From Archilochus colubris (Eukaryota; Chordata; Aves; Apodiformes; Trochilidae), in the NCBI GenBank assembly GCA_023079485.1, contig CM041090.1, positions 2,461,180 through 2,525,179 on the forward strand: DNA of 64,000 nucleotides, written 5' to 3'. Shown piece after piece: positions 11,801 to 22,584 of this stretch. The notes beneath the pieces are model-generated. The model had not been told where the DNA came from. It did not search any database and worked only from the letters and a program-made list of their open reading frames with translations. The position numbers and the translations under genes were made by a program. Each line of letters starts with the position of its first letter. Position 1 is the stretch's first letter.

Positions 11801-12828
11801 TTTTGTTTATAACCAAAAGCAGCCCCACCCTCTACTGTCCCACCCAACTGAGCTCTACTGTCCTCAAAGCAAGACACTTTCACGGGGAAAGTGAGCTAAA
11901 AGACAAATGGAAGATATTGTGAGAAGCAAGAGCCACAGCTGATCATCACAGAAGACTTTTTATAACTGAACTGTAGCACTGAGATTAGGCCAATTTGCTA
12001 AGGAGGGAAGCAGGCAAAGATAATCCTTCTGTGATTCGGCTTTAGATAATGTAAAAGACACTACTGAATGAAAGCAGCAACTTCTAATAATAAAATGGGT
12101 CTCAAAAAAAGTCTGTCAAGGACAAAAAAGCAATTAAGATCACTCTGTGATAATTAACATGCTGCTGTTTATACCTACAGAAAACCCCAGGGAATTCAGA
12201 AGTATTTCCTTACCTCAATGGCCAAGCCAAGAATCCTCCTTGTGCTTTCCAAAGACTAGAAAGAAAATTTTTAAATGTGTGTGTTAATAATGTCAGTGTC
12301 TGAGCCTCCTTTACCAGCTCACCAGAGTAAGGCACCCCAGCCTACACGTTATGTACTACAACACAGTTATAGTGGCAGCATACTAGAGTTTGGTTTGTTT
12401 CTTTAGTAGCTAGTAAACCTAGCTAAAAGTTTTGAATACTTGCTAGTACTCTGCTTATCCTATTGAAAAGTGAGCATAAAAGAAAATAAAGTCAAATGAT
12501 TTTTTAAATAAAGTGTCAACATGATTCAGAATAGCACAGATACCCAGCCTGCACTGTCTCAGTAGTCAGGACTAGGGGGTCAGCACTCAGTCAAGTAGGT
12601 GGCTTTACGGTTGAGAAGTTCAAATTAATTCTTAGTTTTTGGAGTAGTCTTTGCTCCAGTATTTACCAAGTGAAGTGAAAGTTTTAAAAAGGACAATACT
12701 GAATGCTTCAAAGATACTATCAGCTGGACAGATATGTACTGTCATCCCAAATGGCTTCCCATCCTACTTACCTCATCAGTGACCTGGTGGGCCCTCAGCT
12801 GAATTTCTTCAGCTGACAGTTCAGCCAT
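2833..12828 (-). CDS. SNAP23: SNAP23, synaptosome-associated protein 23 (complete CDS, seven coding exons)
   Basis: The minus-strand join is 12828-12772, 12255-12214, 10528-10480, 9968-9851, 6637-6485, 5601-5457 and 2898-2833. It reads in frame for 209 residues; human SNAP23 has 211. All six coding introns are GT-AG. SNAP23 is a Qb/Qc t-SNARE. It pairs with a plasma-membrane syntaxin and a VAMP to drive exocytosis outside neurons. Seen in the protein: an N-terminal SNARE motif at about residues 13-75 with the expected zero-layer Gln48, then a cysteine cluster (Cys79, 80, 83, 85, 87) typical of palmitoylated SNAP25-family linkers. A polar linker follows (about 90-139), then a C-terminal SNARE motif (about 144-206) with zero-layer Gln178. 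The end [10 protein letters not shown] is typical of SNAP23 rather than SNAP25. The start has A at -3 and G at +4, and no ATG lies upstream in the same exon. Confidence 0.97.
2899..5456 (-). other. SNAP23: SNAP23 intron 7
   Basis: The donor is GTGAGT at the right end and the acceptor is TTTCAG at the left end. The interior is AT-rich with an A/C-rich low-complexity run (3901-4000). I see no exon, RNA gene or recent transposon in it. Confidence 0.7.
3901..4000. repeat. A/C-rich low-complexity run
   Basis: The run is made of AAAC, AAAACC and ACCCC units with almost no G. It is imperfect simple sequence in SNAP23 intron 7 and may be the decayed A-rich tail of an old insertion, though no body is visible. 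Confidence 0.75.
5457..5601 (-). CDS. SNAP23: SNAP23 exon 7, C-terminal SNARE motif
   Basis: The donor is AAG|GTGAGT (GT at 5455-5456) and the acceptor is AACAG (AG at 5602-5603). The 145 bases complete a split Arg codon. They then encode [18 protein letters not shown] and continue to KQIDRINIK, the heptad-patterned second SNARE helix with zero-layer Gln178. The exon ends in phase 0 onto [10 protein letters not shown] of exon 8. Confidence 0.97.
5602..6484 (-). other. SNAP23: SNAP23 intron 6
   Basis: This 883-base GT-AG intron contains a sense-opposite CR1 fragment (5956-6295) and otherwise nothing recognised. Confidence 0.75.
5956..6295 (+). mobile_element. CR1 LINE, short 3' fragment
   Basis: It begins inside the CR1 C-terminal coding region (CTCATCACTCTCTACAACTC) and ends with ATTCTATGATTCTATG. 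It sits in SNAP23 intron 6 on the opposite strand to the gene. It is close in sequence to the other young copies in this window. Confidence 0.95.
6485..6637 (-). CDS. SNAP23: SNAP23 exon 6, inter-SNARE linker
   Basis: The exon is 153 bases with acceptor TATAG and donor AG|GTGTGC. It encodes [20 protein letters not shown], then a Gln/Pro/Gly-rich stretch ending GGPSGGYIT, with Arg codons split at both ends. The TTWGDG motif following the cysteine cluster is a SNAP23 hallmark. The Gln-rich part is the least conserved section of the protein. Confidence 0.95.
6638..9850 (-). other. SNAP23: SNAP23 intron 5
   Basis: This AT-rich intron is about 3.2 kb. It includes a short purine-rich GAAA/GAAAG run near 8468-8500 and a 12-base tandem duplication near 9290-9314 (GACCTTATAAAT twice). 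I see no exon or recognisable transposon. Confidence 0.65.
9851..9968 (-). CDS. SNAP23: SNAP23 exon 5, SNARE end and palmitoylation cysteines
   Basis: The acceptor is TTCTCTTCTAG and the donor is AACAG|GTCAGT. The exon encodes [17 protein letters not shown] and on to [13 protein letters not shown]. The five cysteines at residues 79, 80, 83, 85 and 87 match the membrane-anchoring palmitoylation cluster of human SNAP23 in number and spacing. Confidence 0.97.
9969..10479 (-). other. SNAP23: SNAP23 intron 4
   Basis: This is a 511-base GT-AG intron. Nothing is recognised in it apart from short A/T runs. Confidence 0.75.
10480..10528 (-). CDS. SNAP23: SNAP23 exon 4, zero-layer segment of the first SNARE
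   Basis: This 49-base exon has acceptor CTGCAG and donor GGCG|GTGAGT. It encodes [16 protein letters not shown], where Gln48 is the expected ionic zero-layer residue. It ends with one base of a Glu codon completed in exon 5. Confidence 0.95.
10529..12213 (-). other. SNAP23: SNAP23 intron 3
   Basis: This is a 1.7-kb GT-AG intron, AT-rich, with no repeat family or exon that I can identify. Confidence 0.7.
12214..12255 (-). CDS. SNAP23: SNAP23 exon 3
   Basis: This exact 42-base exon has acceptor TTTCTAG and donor GAG|GTAAGG. It encodes [14 protein letters not shown], part of the first SNARE helix. SLESTRR is shared across the SNAP25 family. It is in phase 0 at both ends, so skipping it would keep the reading frame but remove 14 residues of the helix. 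Confidence 0.95.
12256..12771 (-). other. SNAP23: SNAP23 intron 2
   Basis: This is a 516-base GT-AG intron between the start-codon exon and the 42-base exon. Nothing is recognised inside. Confidence 0.75.
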
Positions 12829-12878
12829 GATGAGAAATTATCACTTGGTAAGTACTCACGTTGAAAATAATCTTTCTC
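12772..12878 (-). CDS. SNAP23: SNAP23 exon 2, start codon and short 5'UTR
   Basis: The ATG is at 12826-12828 and the donor is GAG|GTAAGT. The coding part reads [19 protein letters not shown]. Upstream, TCCTGTTGTAG at about 12879 is the likely acceptor, which leaves about 50 bases of 5'UTR. The exon boundary on the UTR side is inferred; the coding part (12772-12828) is firm. Confidence 0.93.
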
Positions 12879-14910
12879 CTACAACAGGACATAATCAGTT
12901 AAGTCAGAATTATCCTTTTATCAGTATTTTGAGCTTTAACTAGAAGTGAGTTCAAAGAACAAACTTACACATTTCATTCTGCATGGCACACCAATAGGTT
13001 AGGACTACAAAGTAATAAAAGAATTACTCAGCTACTACAAAACTGAGTAGGTAAGACAAATACAAGAGTATGTGAAATAGTTTCCTCTCCAAGACTTGGA
13101 TTCCTAAACACTTTTGGAAAATTTTATCTATTGCTAGTGTAAGGAAAAAAATCAAGAAATGAAGTTTTACAATAAAAAAATGAAAAAATTCACTGAGGCA
13201 TTTAAGTTATTAGCATAAGCTTTAAATGTTCTTCCCCTTGCCTTTGAGGTATTGCAACAAGAAGGGGAAGCACTTTCACAGTATGAGCATCACCTAAAAT
13301 TATTCCAGGAACACTCTAGAAAAATTTGTTCTGTTGGTGTGGTGAATCCCTCAAATGCAAAAAGGATCTGCAACAGTTTTAAATGGTATGTCTACAACTC
13401 TAGCACAGGTTTTCAAATCCACCTGTCAAAATGAAGACAAGATCTAGATTTTCATAACTGAAGTCTCAACAAAGTCTACTATAATCAGGAGGTATAATTT
13501 TGCCTGAAGATACAGGAGGAAAAAGAAAGACCATCAGTAACTGTATTCTTACCAAACATTTTTTTCAGAGCTACAAATCTGCATTTTTGTTGGAATTATG
13601 TTAATGAAGCCAGCCCTCTAACAATGTGAAAACAAGAGCTCCCAGGATACACAAGAATTTAATGAAATAGCACATAAGATGTATAACTAAGAGGATTTTA
13701 AAAAATTATTTTCCCCCTTAACTTTAGATTACTAATCCTTGCTCTTTCACATAAGTAGCTTCCAATCAAGTTCATGTTATCCACTGAGATCACCTCAAAC
13801 ATCCTGCTTGACTAAAAAAATATTCCTTTTCCCCCTACAAATCAGTACTTTAGAAGACATAACATTAGTAGCTACAAAGAAGGGCAAATTCATGCAGATT
13901 CACTCAGCTAAAAATGGATTATGTTCTCTGCAGCTTTTTGCAGGACGTGTGCATACTCTGAGGGTGAACTGGTATCAAGACACTTAATCCCTTACAACTG
14001 AAGTAATTCAGAACTTTCAAAGTATTTCAGCAAGCCTGGTCTTTGGCACCTAACATAGGTATTCAGCCTAAACCTATGGCTTTAAGATGGTTTTCTGAGT
14101 AGCTGTCAAAACAACTTGGCTTTTGCCATAATTATAAAAATCAGGCACTCTCACATGGGGCCTCAACCAGGCAAACTGAACTACTGCAAACTTAACTATA
14201 TAATCAGTGACTTATCTTTAAAATCACAGGCTTAGGCTCCTTTGGTGGGGTATATTCAGGGCAGCTCTGTAGCAGCTTTGATTCTGGCAATGTCATTCAA
14301 GCTGGCTTGAATAGCTAAGGACCAGAAGAACAGGACCAGGGAGGAAGCACAGGAAAATTACATCAAGCTGGTTCTTTGGGTGAAGATCTCACATGTATTT
14401 CATATTCAGAAACAGGATGAAATTTCACTGATATACTTGCACTGAGCAAGCAACATCTGGATTACTTCAGTCATTGCAGGCTTGATTGGCCTTTCCCTGC
14501 TTTGGGTGCCACAGAGTCAGATACTTCTGCAGCTTGAGAGCCATAAAACACATTACATTTTGAGCAGTGAAATGGATATTATATCCCCACCCTCTAAGTA
14601 CAACAGCTTCCCAATAATCCCACTGTCATTGCAGAACAGATTTAAATACAACTGTATTCCAAAAGTGAGCTGGAAATTTCTTTTTCATTAGCCCTGGTGT
14701 CCTGCCTTCCCTTTGCAGCTGGTGGTTCAGGCTACCCAGGAATTCACATACCAGCACAGACACAGCTGCTGGACATATGATGTAACCTTAGCTTAGAAGC
14801 TGTATTTGAGTTACCCAAGAGACATAGTGCAGCCAACACTACACAATACAGCAACAGATTCTTTGCTTTGGACAAAAATACTCTGAAACATGCACAAGAA
14901 ACTTTTATAA

Positions 14911-15345
14911 AATCATAGAATCATAGAATTGGCTGGGTTGGAAGGGACCTCAGAGATCATCAAGTCCAACCCTTGAACCCGCTGCGGTTCCCAGCCCATG
15001 GCACTGAGTGCCACATCCAGTCTCTTTTGAAATAGCTCCAGACACGGAGAATCCACTACTTCCCTGGGCAGCCCATTCCAATGTCTGATCACCCCCTCCA
15101 GAAATAAATTCTTTCTAATCTCCAACCTAAACCTCCCCTGGCACAACTTGAGACCCTGCCCTCTTGTCTTGCTGAGAGTTGCCTGGGAAAAGAGCCCACC
15201 CCCCCCTGGCTCCAACCTCCTTTCACGGAGTTGGAGAGAGCGATGAGGTCTCCCTGAGCCTCCTCTTCTCCAGCCTCAACACCCCCAGCTCCCTCAGCCC
15301 CTCCTCACAGGACTTGTGCTGGATCCCTTCACCAGCCCAGTTGCG
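14911..15345 (-). mobile_element. CR1 LINE, 3' fragment
   Basis: The tail reads AATCATAGAATCATAGAATT at the left edge, so the element is on the minus strand. It spans the 3'UTR and the last ~120 codons of the CR1 ORF. It breaks off near the ...CCTTCACCAGCCC... segment. It lies in SNAP23 intron 1 in the gene's own orientation. Confidence 0.95.
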
Positions 15346-15793
15346 ATTCATGGAATCGCTGTCTCTTAATGTATTTACTACTAGGTTTCAAAATCGTATT
15401 ATTTTTCATAAGGCTTTATTAATATCACAGTTGTCAAGCCCAGGCTGACAACTGGTACAGCGTATGTGAGCTTCAGTCCTGAGGTTAATTCATGACTGTC
15501 AAATCCCAGTAATATGTTACTTTTCAAACTGTACCACCAGCTGGAAATGCTGACTGATGTCTGCTTCTCCCCCCTTTTTCCATTTCACTGTTGGTTTGTT
15601 TCTCAGTGGCTTCTGCATGAACTTGTCTTCTGCATGTGGTTCTAGTAGCACAGGGCAACATTTTGGCAGTATGGTTTAAACCACAAAACTCAGTATCTGG
15701 AATGCTAAAATGTACACTCTTCAGAATTTGGGTGCTTTTTGGGCATGAAGGTTGTATAAAGTATTGCAGACATCTGTTCATCAAAGACTTATT

Positions 15794-16309
15794 CACCTTG
15801 AGTACTTGGTCCAGTTCTGGGCCCCCCAGTTCAGGAAGGAGATTGAGGTGCTGGAGCAAGTCCAAAGGAGGGCAACCAGGCTGGTGAAGGGACTCGAGCA
15901 CAGACCCTATGAGGAGAGGCTGAGAGAGCTGGGGGTGTTCAGCCTAAAGAAGAGGAGGCTCAGGGGAGACCTCATCACTCTCTACAACTCCCTGAAAGGA
16001 GGTTGGAGCCGGGGGGGGGTTGGGCTCTTTTGTCAAACGACTTTCAACAAGACAAGAGGGCACGGTCTTAAGTTGTGCCAGGGGAAATTTAGGTTAGATA
16101 TTAGAAAGAATTTCTTTACGGAGAGAGTGATCAGGCATTGGAATGGGCTGCCCAGGGAAGTAGTGGATTCTCCGTGTCTGGAGATACTTAAAAAGAGCCT
16201 GGATGTGGCACTCAGTGCCATGGTCTAGCAACCACAACGGTAGTTCAAGGGTTGGACTCGATGATCTCTGAGGTCCCTTCCAACCCAGCCAATTCTATGA
16301 TTCTATGAT
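15794..16309 (+). mobile_element. CR1 LINE, 3' fragment
   Basis: The coding remnant includes [20 protein letters not shown] and runs open to the normal ORF end, then to the tail ATTCTATGATTCTATGAT. It is opposite in orientation to the copy 449 bases to its left. Confidence 0.95.
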
Positions 16310-18599
16310 AATGTGCCTAAATACAAAGTATAACTCCTTTAAAGAAGGCTGTAATGTCAGCTGTATTTACCTTTTGCTATCAAAAGGCACTCTGCAGTAT
16401 TTACTCAGTTACCTGACTGCAAGGATTGAAGTTAAACACATTCCAGTGCAATTCCTCCTCCAGGCCTTGCACAGGAAAACCTGACACCTTCAAACTATGC
16501 AGAAAACTTTTCCACCAGGAAACGCAGAAGAGTACAACACATTCATCATCTTAACTATATCTATCTTATAAAAAAGAACCTGTATTTTATGCCATGTTTT
16601 ATTTTGGCAATTGTGGGGGTATAGAAAAAGTTCTCTGAAATCCTGATCTGAATCATAAACTGTAGGTAACATGTTCTCTCTTCACAAGACTGCTCATTGT
16701 GCTAAGCCATCCTATAAGCTCATTATTACAATGTATATTAAAATTAGGATGTTCCAGTCCAAGCTAATTGAGGATGGATTAAACTTGCTAGTTCTATGCC
16801 TTGGACAAAAGGAACAATGAGATAAAAGAAATAAATTTATGTCTACAGATTTTTTTCTCCATTTACTAGGAAGTCCAAAAGGCTCCAAAAACCCTGAAAA
16901 AGCCTTCAAATTTACTCTCCTTTGTGAAGCTGTTATGTTGGAGAACACTGAGGAAAAGACACAGCAAACGTGATTTTACAGAACTATTTAAAGCTTCTAT
17001 TTAAACTACTTAAAGGTATTTCCTACAAGAGAATAAGGGACATGACAGGCACTTTGTGGCTGATTTTACCATAGGCCAGACACACTGAAAGCTTTATTGC
17101 CCTCAGATCTTGATATGTTTAATCAGCACATCCATATGGCAGCTCAAGCACTTCAGTACTTTCTTTGTCTAATTTGGAAGAACTGAAAGGTGACACAGCC
17201 TGACACGAGCTACAGCTATGTCTGTATTGGCAGTAGGGTGATCCCATGAGAGTACAGCACAGATTTTCATTTGGGTAAAGTGCTGCTCACATTACCACAT
17301 TTCAGGTGGATCAGTCACTTAATGAGTCCTGCCCCAACCCCAACCACTGAACTGGGAGCTAGCACCTGCCCAGCTCTGACTTTAAGACTGAGTGAAATAG
17401 GAGCAAATTCAGTAAAATACTCACAGTGCCCTACTGTCTGCATGTGTGAGTTTTTTAAATTACCTGCTTGTGATCAGAAAGCTAAGACAATATCATTTTC
17501 TACAGCTCTCAGATTCCCAGACAACAGGCACATTAAAAACTTCAGGGGAAAAGTAAAGCATTTGAATTGACAAAGCCTGGAGATCAAAGTTCTGCTTTAT
17601 GCAGCCAGGAACAGTGCATTCATCTTTGCCACCCATCTCAGAGCATACAGGAAAAAGAATTAACATGAAATCTTTCTTTGTTGACTTGGGAGTTTTTTTC
17701 TTTTTCATTCAGAATTATTTGTAAACTTCATGCCATTTAAGCCCACACAGTTTCCAACACAAACAAGTTTCAAAAGCAATTACGACAGTGAGGTTGCATA
17801 GACTTTTCAAGGGTTTTTCAATTCCGATAACATTCTGAGGCTTAGAAGATACTTCCAAGGTAATGAAAGCTATAGTAGGCTATAGTAGGCAATTTACATG
17901 CTTTAAATTTACAATGCTTCACATTTACATATTCAGTCTCATGAATATGCTTTTCTTCAGCACTAGCTGAGAAGCAATTCTAAGGCAAAGAAAGGAATAA
18001 AATTTACTTCCTTGTTTTATGACATGGTATATTCAGGCTGTGTAATCCAAAGCACACAAAACTCATACAAATTTAAACCAACTACAGACCACCACAAAGG
18101 CTAATAAAGTGCTTGCTCAGCTGCAATTACAGTCTGCATCTGGAAAAGACTGCAGGCAGGGAGAGGCTGTCAAATGACTTTTCTTAAATCAGAGAGGTCT
18201 GATTGAACCAGACCAATAAATTGTTCTTGGTTGCACTTTCACAATACCATCTTAAATAATCATAAGAATCTTGTTCTGGATCTCTGACATGCAGTTCTGT
18301 GCCTCTGACAGACTGGATGCCTTTCAGAAACCAGCCATACATCATGTTTGCTAAATATTTTAAAATAATTCCTTACATTCTCTATCAAGTTATGCTTCCA
18401 ATTAAGATAAAATTTTTTCTTCTTTCTTCAATAACTAAGCTTGACATGATCTCTTTAATGCCAAACCCATAAGGCTTATTAAGTTTACCTCCTAGACTAA
18501 TTTATTTCTCTCTCTCTCAAAAGAGCTAATTCCAAGCAGTGCATGAAAACTACAATTCCTACAAAGTGTTAGCAGCTGACTGATGGTGACACCCAGGGA

Positions 18600-18900
18600 T
18601 GTCCCATACCACTTAGCTAATGCTGATTACAAATGGGGAGGTGTGCTGAGGGTGGGGAGTTCCCTTTCCTGGGGCTCCTCCCTCCTGGCCTGCTGCTCCC
18701 AAGGACTAGGCTTACACACTTTACCCTAGGGTTTGTATTAGTTTTGTTATTTTGTTGAATTAACAATGTTAATGTTTCAACCCAGAGGGCTTCTCTCCTC
18801 TTCCAGATTCCACTTCTTGACTGGGGAGTGGTCACTGGGTGAGGGAGAACTTCAGTGAAGTTCCAGATATGAGCTAAATGAAGACAGCAAACCCCCATCC
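18600..18900. other. Unclassified block of distinct composition
   Basis: A locally GC-richer block interrupts AT-rich intron. It has a C/T-rich part at 18650-18705 and a short AACAATGTTAATGTTTC stretch. Its edges are fairly sharp and the minus strand stays open for 93 codons (18617-18898). I could not assign it to a gene or repeat; an old LTR or other retroelement piece is possible. Confidence 0.35.
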
Positions 18901-19226
18901 TTATGCCTTCATGTTGTTTTCCTCTTCAAATCCAGTGAAAGTTTCTGGTAATTGGAACTAAATGCAGCAGAGTTGAGTGGAAAGCTTTCATACATATTTG
19001 TCCAAGTTACTCTTTTTATAAAGACATGATATGAAAGAATACCCTTTTTATTTCCAAATAACTGCATTTGACTACCTCTTCATTTCAGACAAATCATAAA
19101 GTAACTACTAAGAATACCAAAGTATTAAACCTTAAACCCCAACAATTCCTATTTCACTAGTTCTTTGCTTCGATGTTTCATATACATACCAGGGAAAAAG
19201 CTTTACATAAGAGCTACTAACCAATA

Positions 19227-19287
19227 CATAGAATCAAAGAATCTATTGAGCTGGAAGTCACCCATCACAATCAAGTCCAGCTCCTGT
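19227..19287 (-). mobile_element. Old CR1 3' tail remnant
   Basis: The sequence CATAGAATCAAAGAATC, then GAGCTGGAAG, then AATCAAGTCCAGCTCCTG follows the CR1 3' end order (tail, GGTTGGAAGGGACC, ATCAAGTCCAACC) with many substitutions. It is much older than the other SNAP23 intronic copies. Confidence 0.7.
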
Positions 19288-20754
19288 CTTCTGTACATTT
19301 AGAAGTATGATTGAAAAATGCAACCTAAGCCTCCTTTTGGGTAATCTTACCAATCTTATTAGGTAGGAACCAGGTATTGACACAACCCCACTGTTGCACC
19401 AACTGTCTGAAAGCCAGTCTTACAAGCTGTACTTTTAGCCCTCAGCAAATTGGTACAGCCTCAGGGGATCACTGATGCTCTCTCAATTCCTTCTCTTGTA
19501 AAGCAAGGTATTTACCTTCCCCAAAGACAAAAAACATCATGAAACAATACTTTTAGAAAAATGTGATGTTAATTATGACAAGCTCTCATAAAGCTGAAAA
19601 GTTCAGACAGTTTTCACACTAGATGGCTTTTGTATTGAGAGTTTGTTGTTTTGGGGTTTTTTTCTTTAAATTTTTTTATATAAGAAATGGAGGAGGAGGA
19701 TTTTTTTTTTTAAGCTCTTCCTTAACATAGTTATTCTGCTTGTTAAATCAGCTGAAACTTAGCACAGATAATGCAGGGTGGTACGAGGATCAGAACCAGA
19801 AGGTACTCCTCCATATGATCATGCTTACAAGATAAATGATTAAAGCATCTGTGACCCTGGGGGAAGAGGCCAGGACTCACTAACAAGACACTACTCTGCA
19901 TGCTTCCTGCTTTCTCTTATCAGCTTCCTAAACACCCTGCACAGAGGAGATAAAACAAAGAATAGATACGAGTAACACCACCTCTTTTGTGCAGGGTGTT
20001 TAGTTCTATATTCGTCTCAACAATTCATTTTTGTCTCTAGAAAAGCCTTGTGATACCTCCTCCAAATCAGTTATTGGTCAACACAAATTAACAACCAGCC
20101 CTAGATCCATGTGCAGACATTAACAGATTCCACTTCTTCTAATGAAGCACACAAGCTGTGCTAAGCTACTTCAAAAACTGCAGAACAGGGGAGTTTAGGT
20201 ATAAAGATCTGTTCCCAGATTGTCAGTAAGCAGGTAATTGCTGAAGCCAATGAATCCAGCCAGTGATATCACAAGAGGCTTTGCTTTTGTCCCTAAACAC
20301 CGTCCTACAAAGCAGTTCTTCCTGCAGCACAAAATCAGGTTTGCTCAAGCAAGTAAAGCAACACGGAGCTGCTTATAGTTCTGCCCACTGAGCACCAGCT
20401 CTGCCATTTTTAAGAAGGGAAAAAGAGGAAGGTAAACGGTTCAGAGAAGCTGCGTCAAGGAATTTCCAATGTTTCTTTAGCTTATTCGCTGTCACATCAC
20501 ATTTGTTGATTTGATAACCTTCGTTGTGTGCAAGAAATGGAAGTGAAAAAAAAAGAAAAAACCTAGAAAACTAAGCTGACTCTTCCTTAGCTTCCCAGAA
20601 GGCATCGAGACATACAGTTCAAAGAAGCACAAAAGCAGAGGTTACTTCTGATGCTTGCTGCTTACGATGTAGGGCACCTCGCATAGAAAGAGGAGGAGCA
20701 CATTCCCTTGTATCCTGATACCAGACGCGTTCAAAGCTCTCACCACGTAAGTAA

Positions 20755-21500
20755 AAAAATCCCTGGAAAGGGCAGTGCCGCCTCTCGCAGGCGAGGCCAC
20801 CCAAGCACCCAGGGGGACAGGCACAACCCGCGGCTTCAGCGGAGACTCGCAAGGACCTCCCGGCCCCGCACCAGGCCTCCTCCCGGCCCCCCCTGCTGAC
20901 TGCCGGGCCCAGAAACTGAGGCGGGGCGGCACCCGCTGGGACAGCGCGGCCCGGACCGCGGAGGCCCCCGCCGACCGCAGCGAACCCGAGCCGGTCCCGC
21001 ACGGGGCGCTACGCGGCAGGGAAGCGGCCGCGGACCGGATCCGCCACGCCCCGAGAGCACGGAGCCGGCAAGCCCAAGCCGCCCAACACCTACCGGCACC
21101 ACCGTCGCTCCCTCACGTCCCGCAGCCTCCGCCGCTTCTGCTACTGCTGCCACCGGTGAGTTGAGTTGAGCCGAGCCGGCCCTTTACGAGCCCATGTCCC
21201 GCCCGTCCCCGGTGATGAGCGCCCACCCGTGTGTGAGTCACCGCCCAGTCCGCGGAAGTGGGAACCGGTACCGCCCAGCGGAGGCGGTGCCGGGCGCCAT
21301 ACACGGCATGGCGGGAGGCAGCGGAGGGGCGGTGGGGACACGGCTTTTGGCGCGCATCCGGGGTACACCCAACGTGGCGGCCGGACCGAACCGGACGGTG
21401 GCTGTGGTGCCGGCGCCAGGGGGTAGCGCCCGCTGGAAGTGGCTCTGGTTCCCAGCACCATTCTGGTTGGAAAAGATCGTAGCGTTCAAGCGTTAAGCCA
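20755..21500. promoter_or_regulatory. CpG island, probable SNAP23 promoter
   Basis: CpG density rises sharply over AT-rich surroundings. No TATA box is evident. An ETS/GABP-type motif CGGAAGTG lies at 21253-21260, just upstream of the inferred minus-strand first exon. The position agrees with SNAP23 being transcribed leftward. Several long open frames in this block exist only because GC-rich DNA lacks stop codons. Confidence 0.75.
21094..21180 (-). other. SNAP23: Probable SNAP23 exon 1 (non-coding) in a CpG island
   Basis: SNAP23 needs a 5' non-coding exon because coding exon 2 begins at an acceptor. In the CpG-rich block the minus strand has a good donor, GTGCCG|GTAGGT, with GT at 21092-21093. 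It is preceded by purine/GC-rich sequence without an ATG in its last 60 bases. The upstream (right) end is a guess. Other minus-strand donor-like sites exist, for example near 20738-20743. Confidence 0.42.
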
Positions 21501-21876
21501 ACTCTGCTGAGTCCGAGTGCCACACCGGGTCCCTGAGCACCACATCCACTCGGCTTTGGAACTTCTTCAGGGACGGAAGGATTTTTTAATATCCAACCCG
21601 AAGATCTCCTGGTGCCCCTTGAGGCCACTCCTTCTTGCCCTATCAGTTTTTATTAGGGAGAAGAGACCAACACCCCTCTTGCTACAGCCTCCCTTAAGGT
21701 AGCTGTGAGAGTGATGAGGTCTCCCCTCAGCCTTCTTTCCTCCGGGCTGAACACCCTTTGTGTCCTCAGACGCTTCTCATGAGCCTTGTGCTCCAGATCA
21801 GTTTCATTGCTCTTTTCTGGACATGCTGCAGCACCTGGATGGTTATTTTGCACTGGAGAACTCAAAACTGAACTCG
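21458..21876 (-). mobile_element. Old CR1 LINE between the two promoters
   Basis: The 3' end is recognisable from CCATTCTGGTTGGAAAAGAT. It is followed by the CR1 order CACCACATCCACTCGGCTTT, TGATGAGGTCTCCCCTCAGC and CATGCTGCAGCACCTGGATG. It is clearly more diverged than the young copies. Its 3' end abuts the SNAP23 CpG island. Confidence 0.85.
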
Positions 21877-22584
21877 GTGGGGGTTTTCTCTGGATGAGAA
21901 AACCTCCTTCTTAGGAGGAAGCATGGCAGCTGCCATGAGGCATCACAGACCTCTCTCCTATCTGACCTGGGCAGCCTGCCATTGGGTGTAGATAACTTCT
22001 TCTCCATTTAGGCTGCTGTCAGGATCTGGTACCTGCTCTAAGGCCACTGCCAGGAGCTCTTGCTGCAGTCAGGCTCTCAGTGTCCCATGTGCCTGTTGCA
22101 GCCTGTGCAAGGTGCTTCTTCCTGTGAAACTGCTGTCACCTCAGAACAGGGACATGGTTTTACTCCCTCTCTCCCTCAGGATGCTCAGCCCCTCTGGGCT
22201 TTGGGTTCTTAAAACATCACAGGGAGCTGAGGCTTTCTGCACACTCTGCAGCTTGGGCACAAGCTCACACTCTTGACTTTCTGTCTTTCAAGTTGTTCCT
22301 GGGGCAGATTTATCAGACACAGCTGCCCTGGCTGGATTGGCCAGCATGACTTCAGGGGCTTCTTGCCACTGAGGTCTTCAGGACCTGCCTTTTAGAGCAG
22401 TAGTGTTATGAGTAAGGGTTAAACCAACTGCTATTTAAGTATGTTTGGAGCTATTCTGCTGCAAAATTTGACCTATGTTTCCAGCTGCTTTTGTGCAGCT
22501 TTAATCCCTCAAGTGAATCATTCACAAGGTCTGGATGAAACGTGAGATCCCAATGGACATGAAAATTTAAGCCACTAAATGCTT

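Larger units (their letters stand above)
12879..21093 (-). other. SNAP23: SNAP23 intron 1
   Basis: This is the largest SNAP23 intron, about 8.2 kb if the exon 1 call is right. It contains an inverted pair of CR1 elements (14911-15345 and 15794-16309), an old CR1 tail (19227-19287), an unclassified block at 18600-18900, and AT-rich sequence without evident exons. Confidence 0.55.

Noticed and set aside
20619..21628. Several overlapping 100-170-codon frames on both strands
   Set aside because: They lie in a CpG island, are rich in Pro/Arg/Gly/Ala and show no domain; GC-rich DNA simply lacks stop codons.
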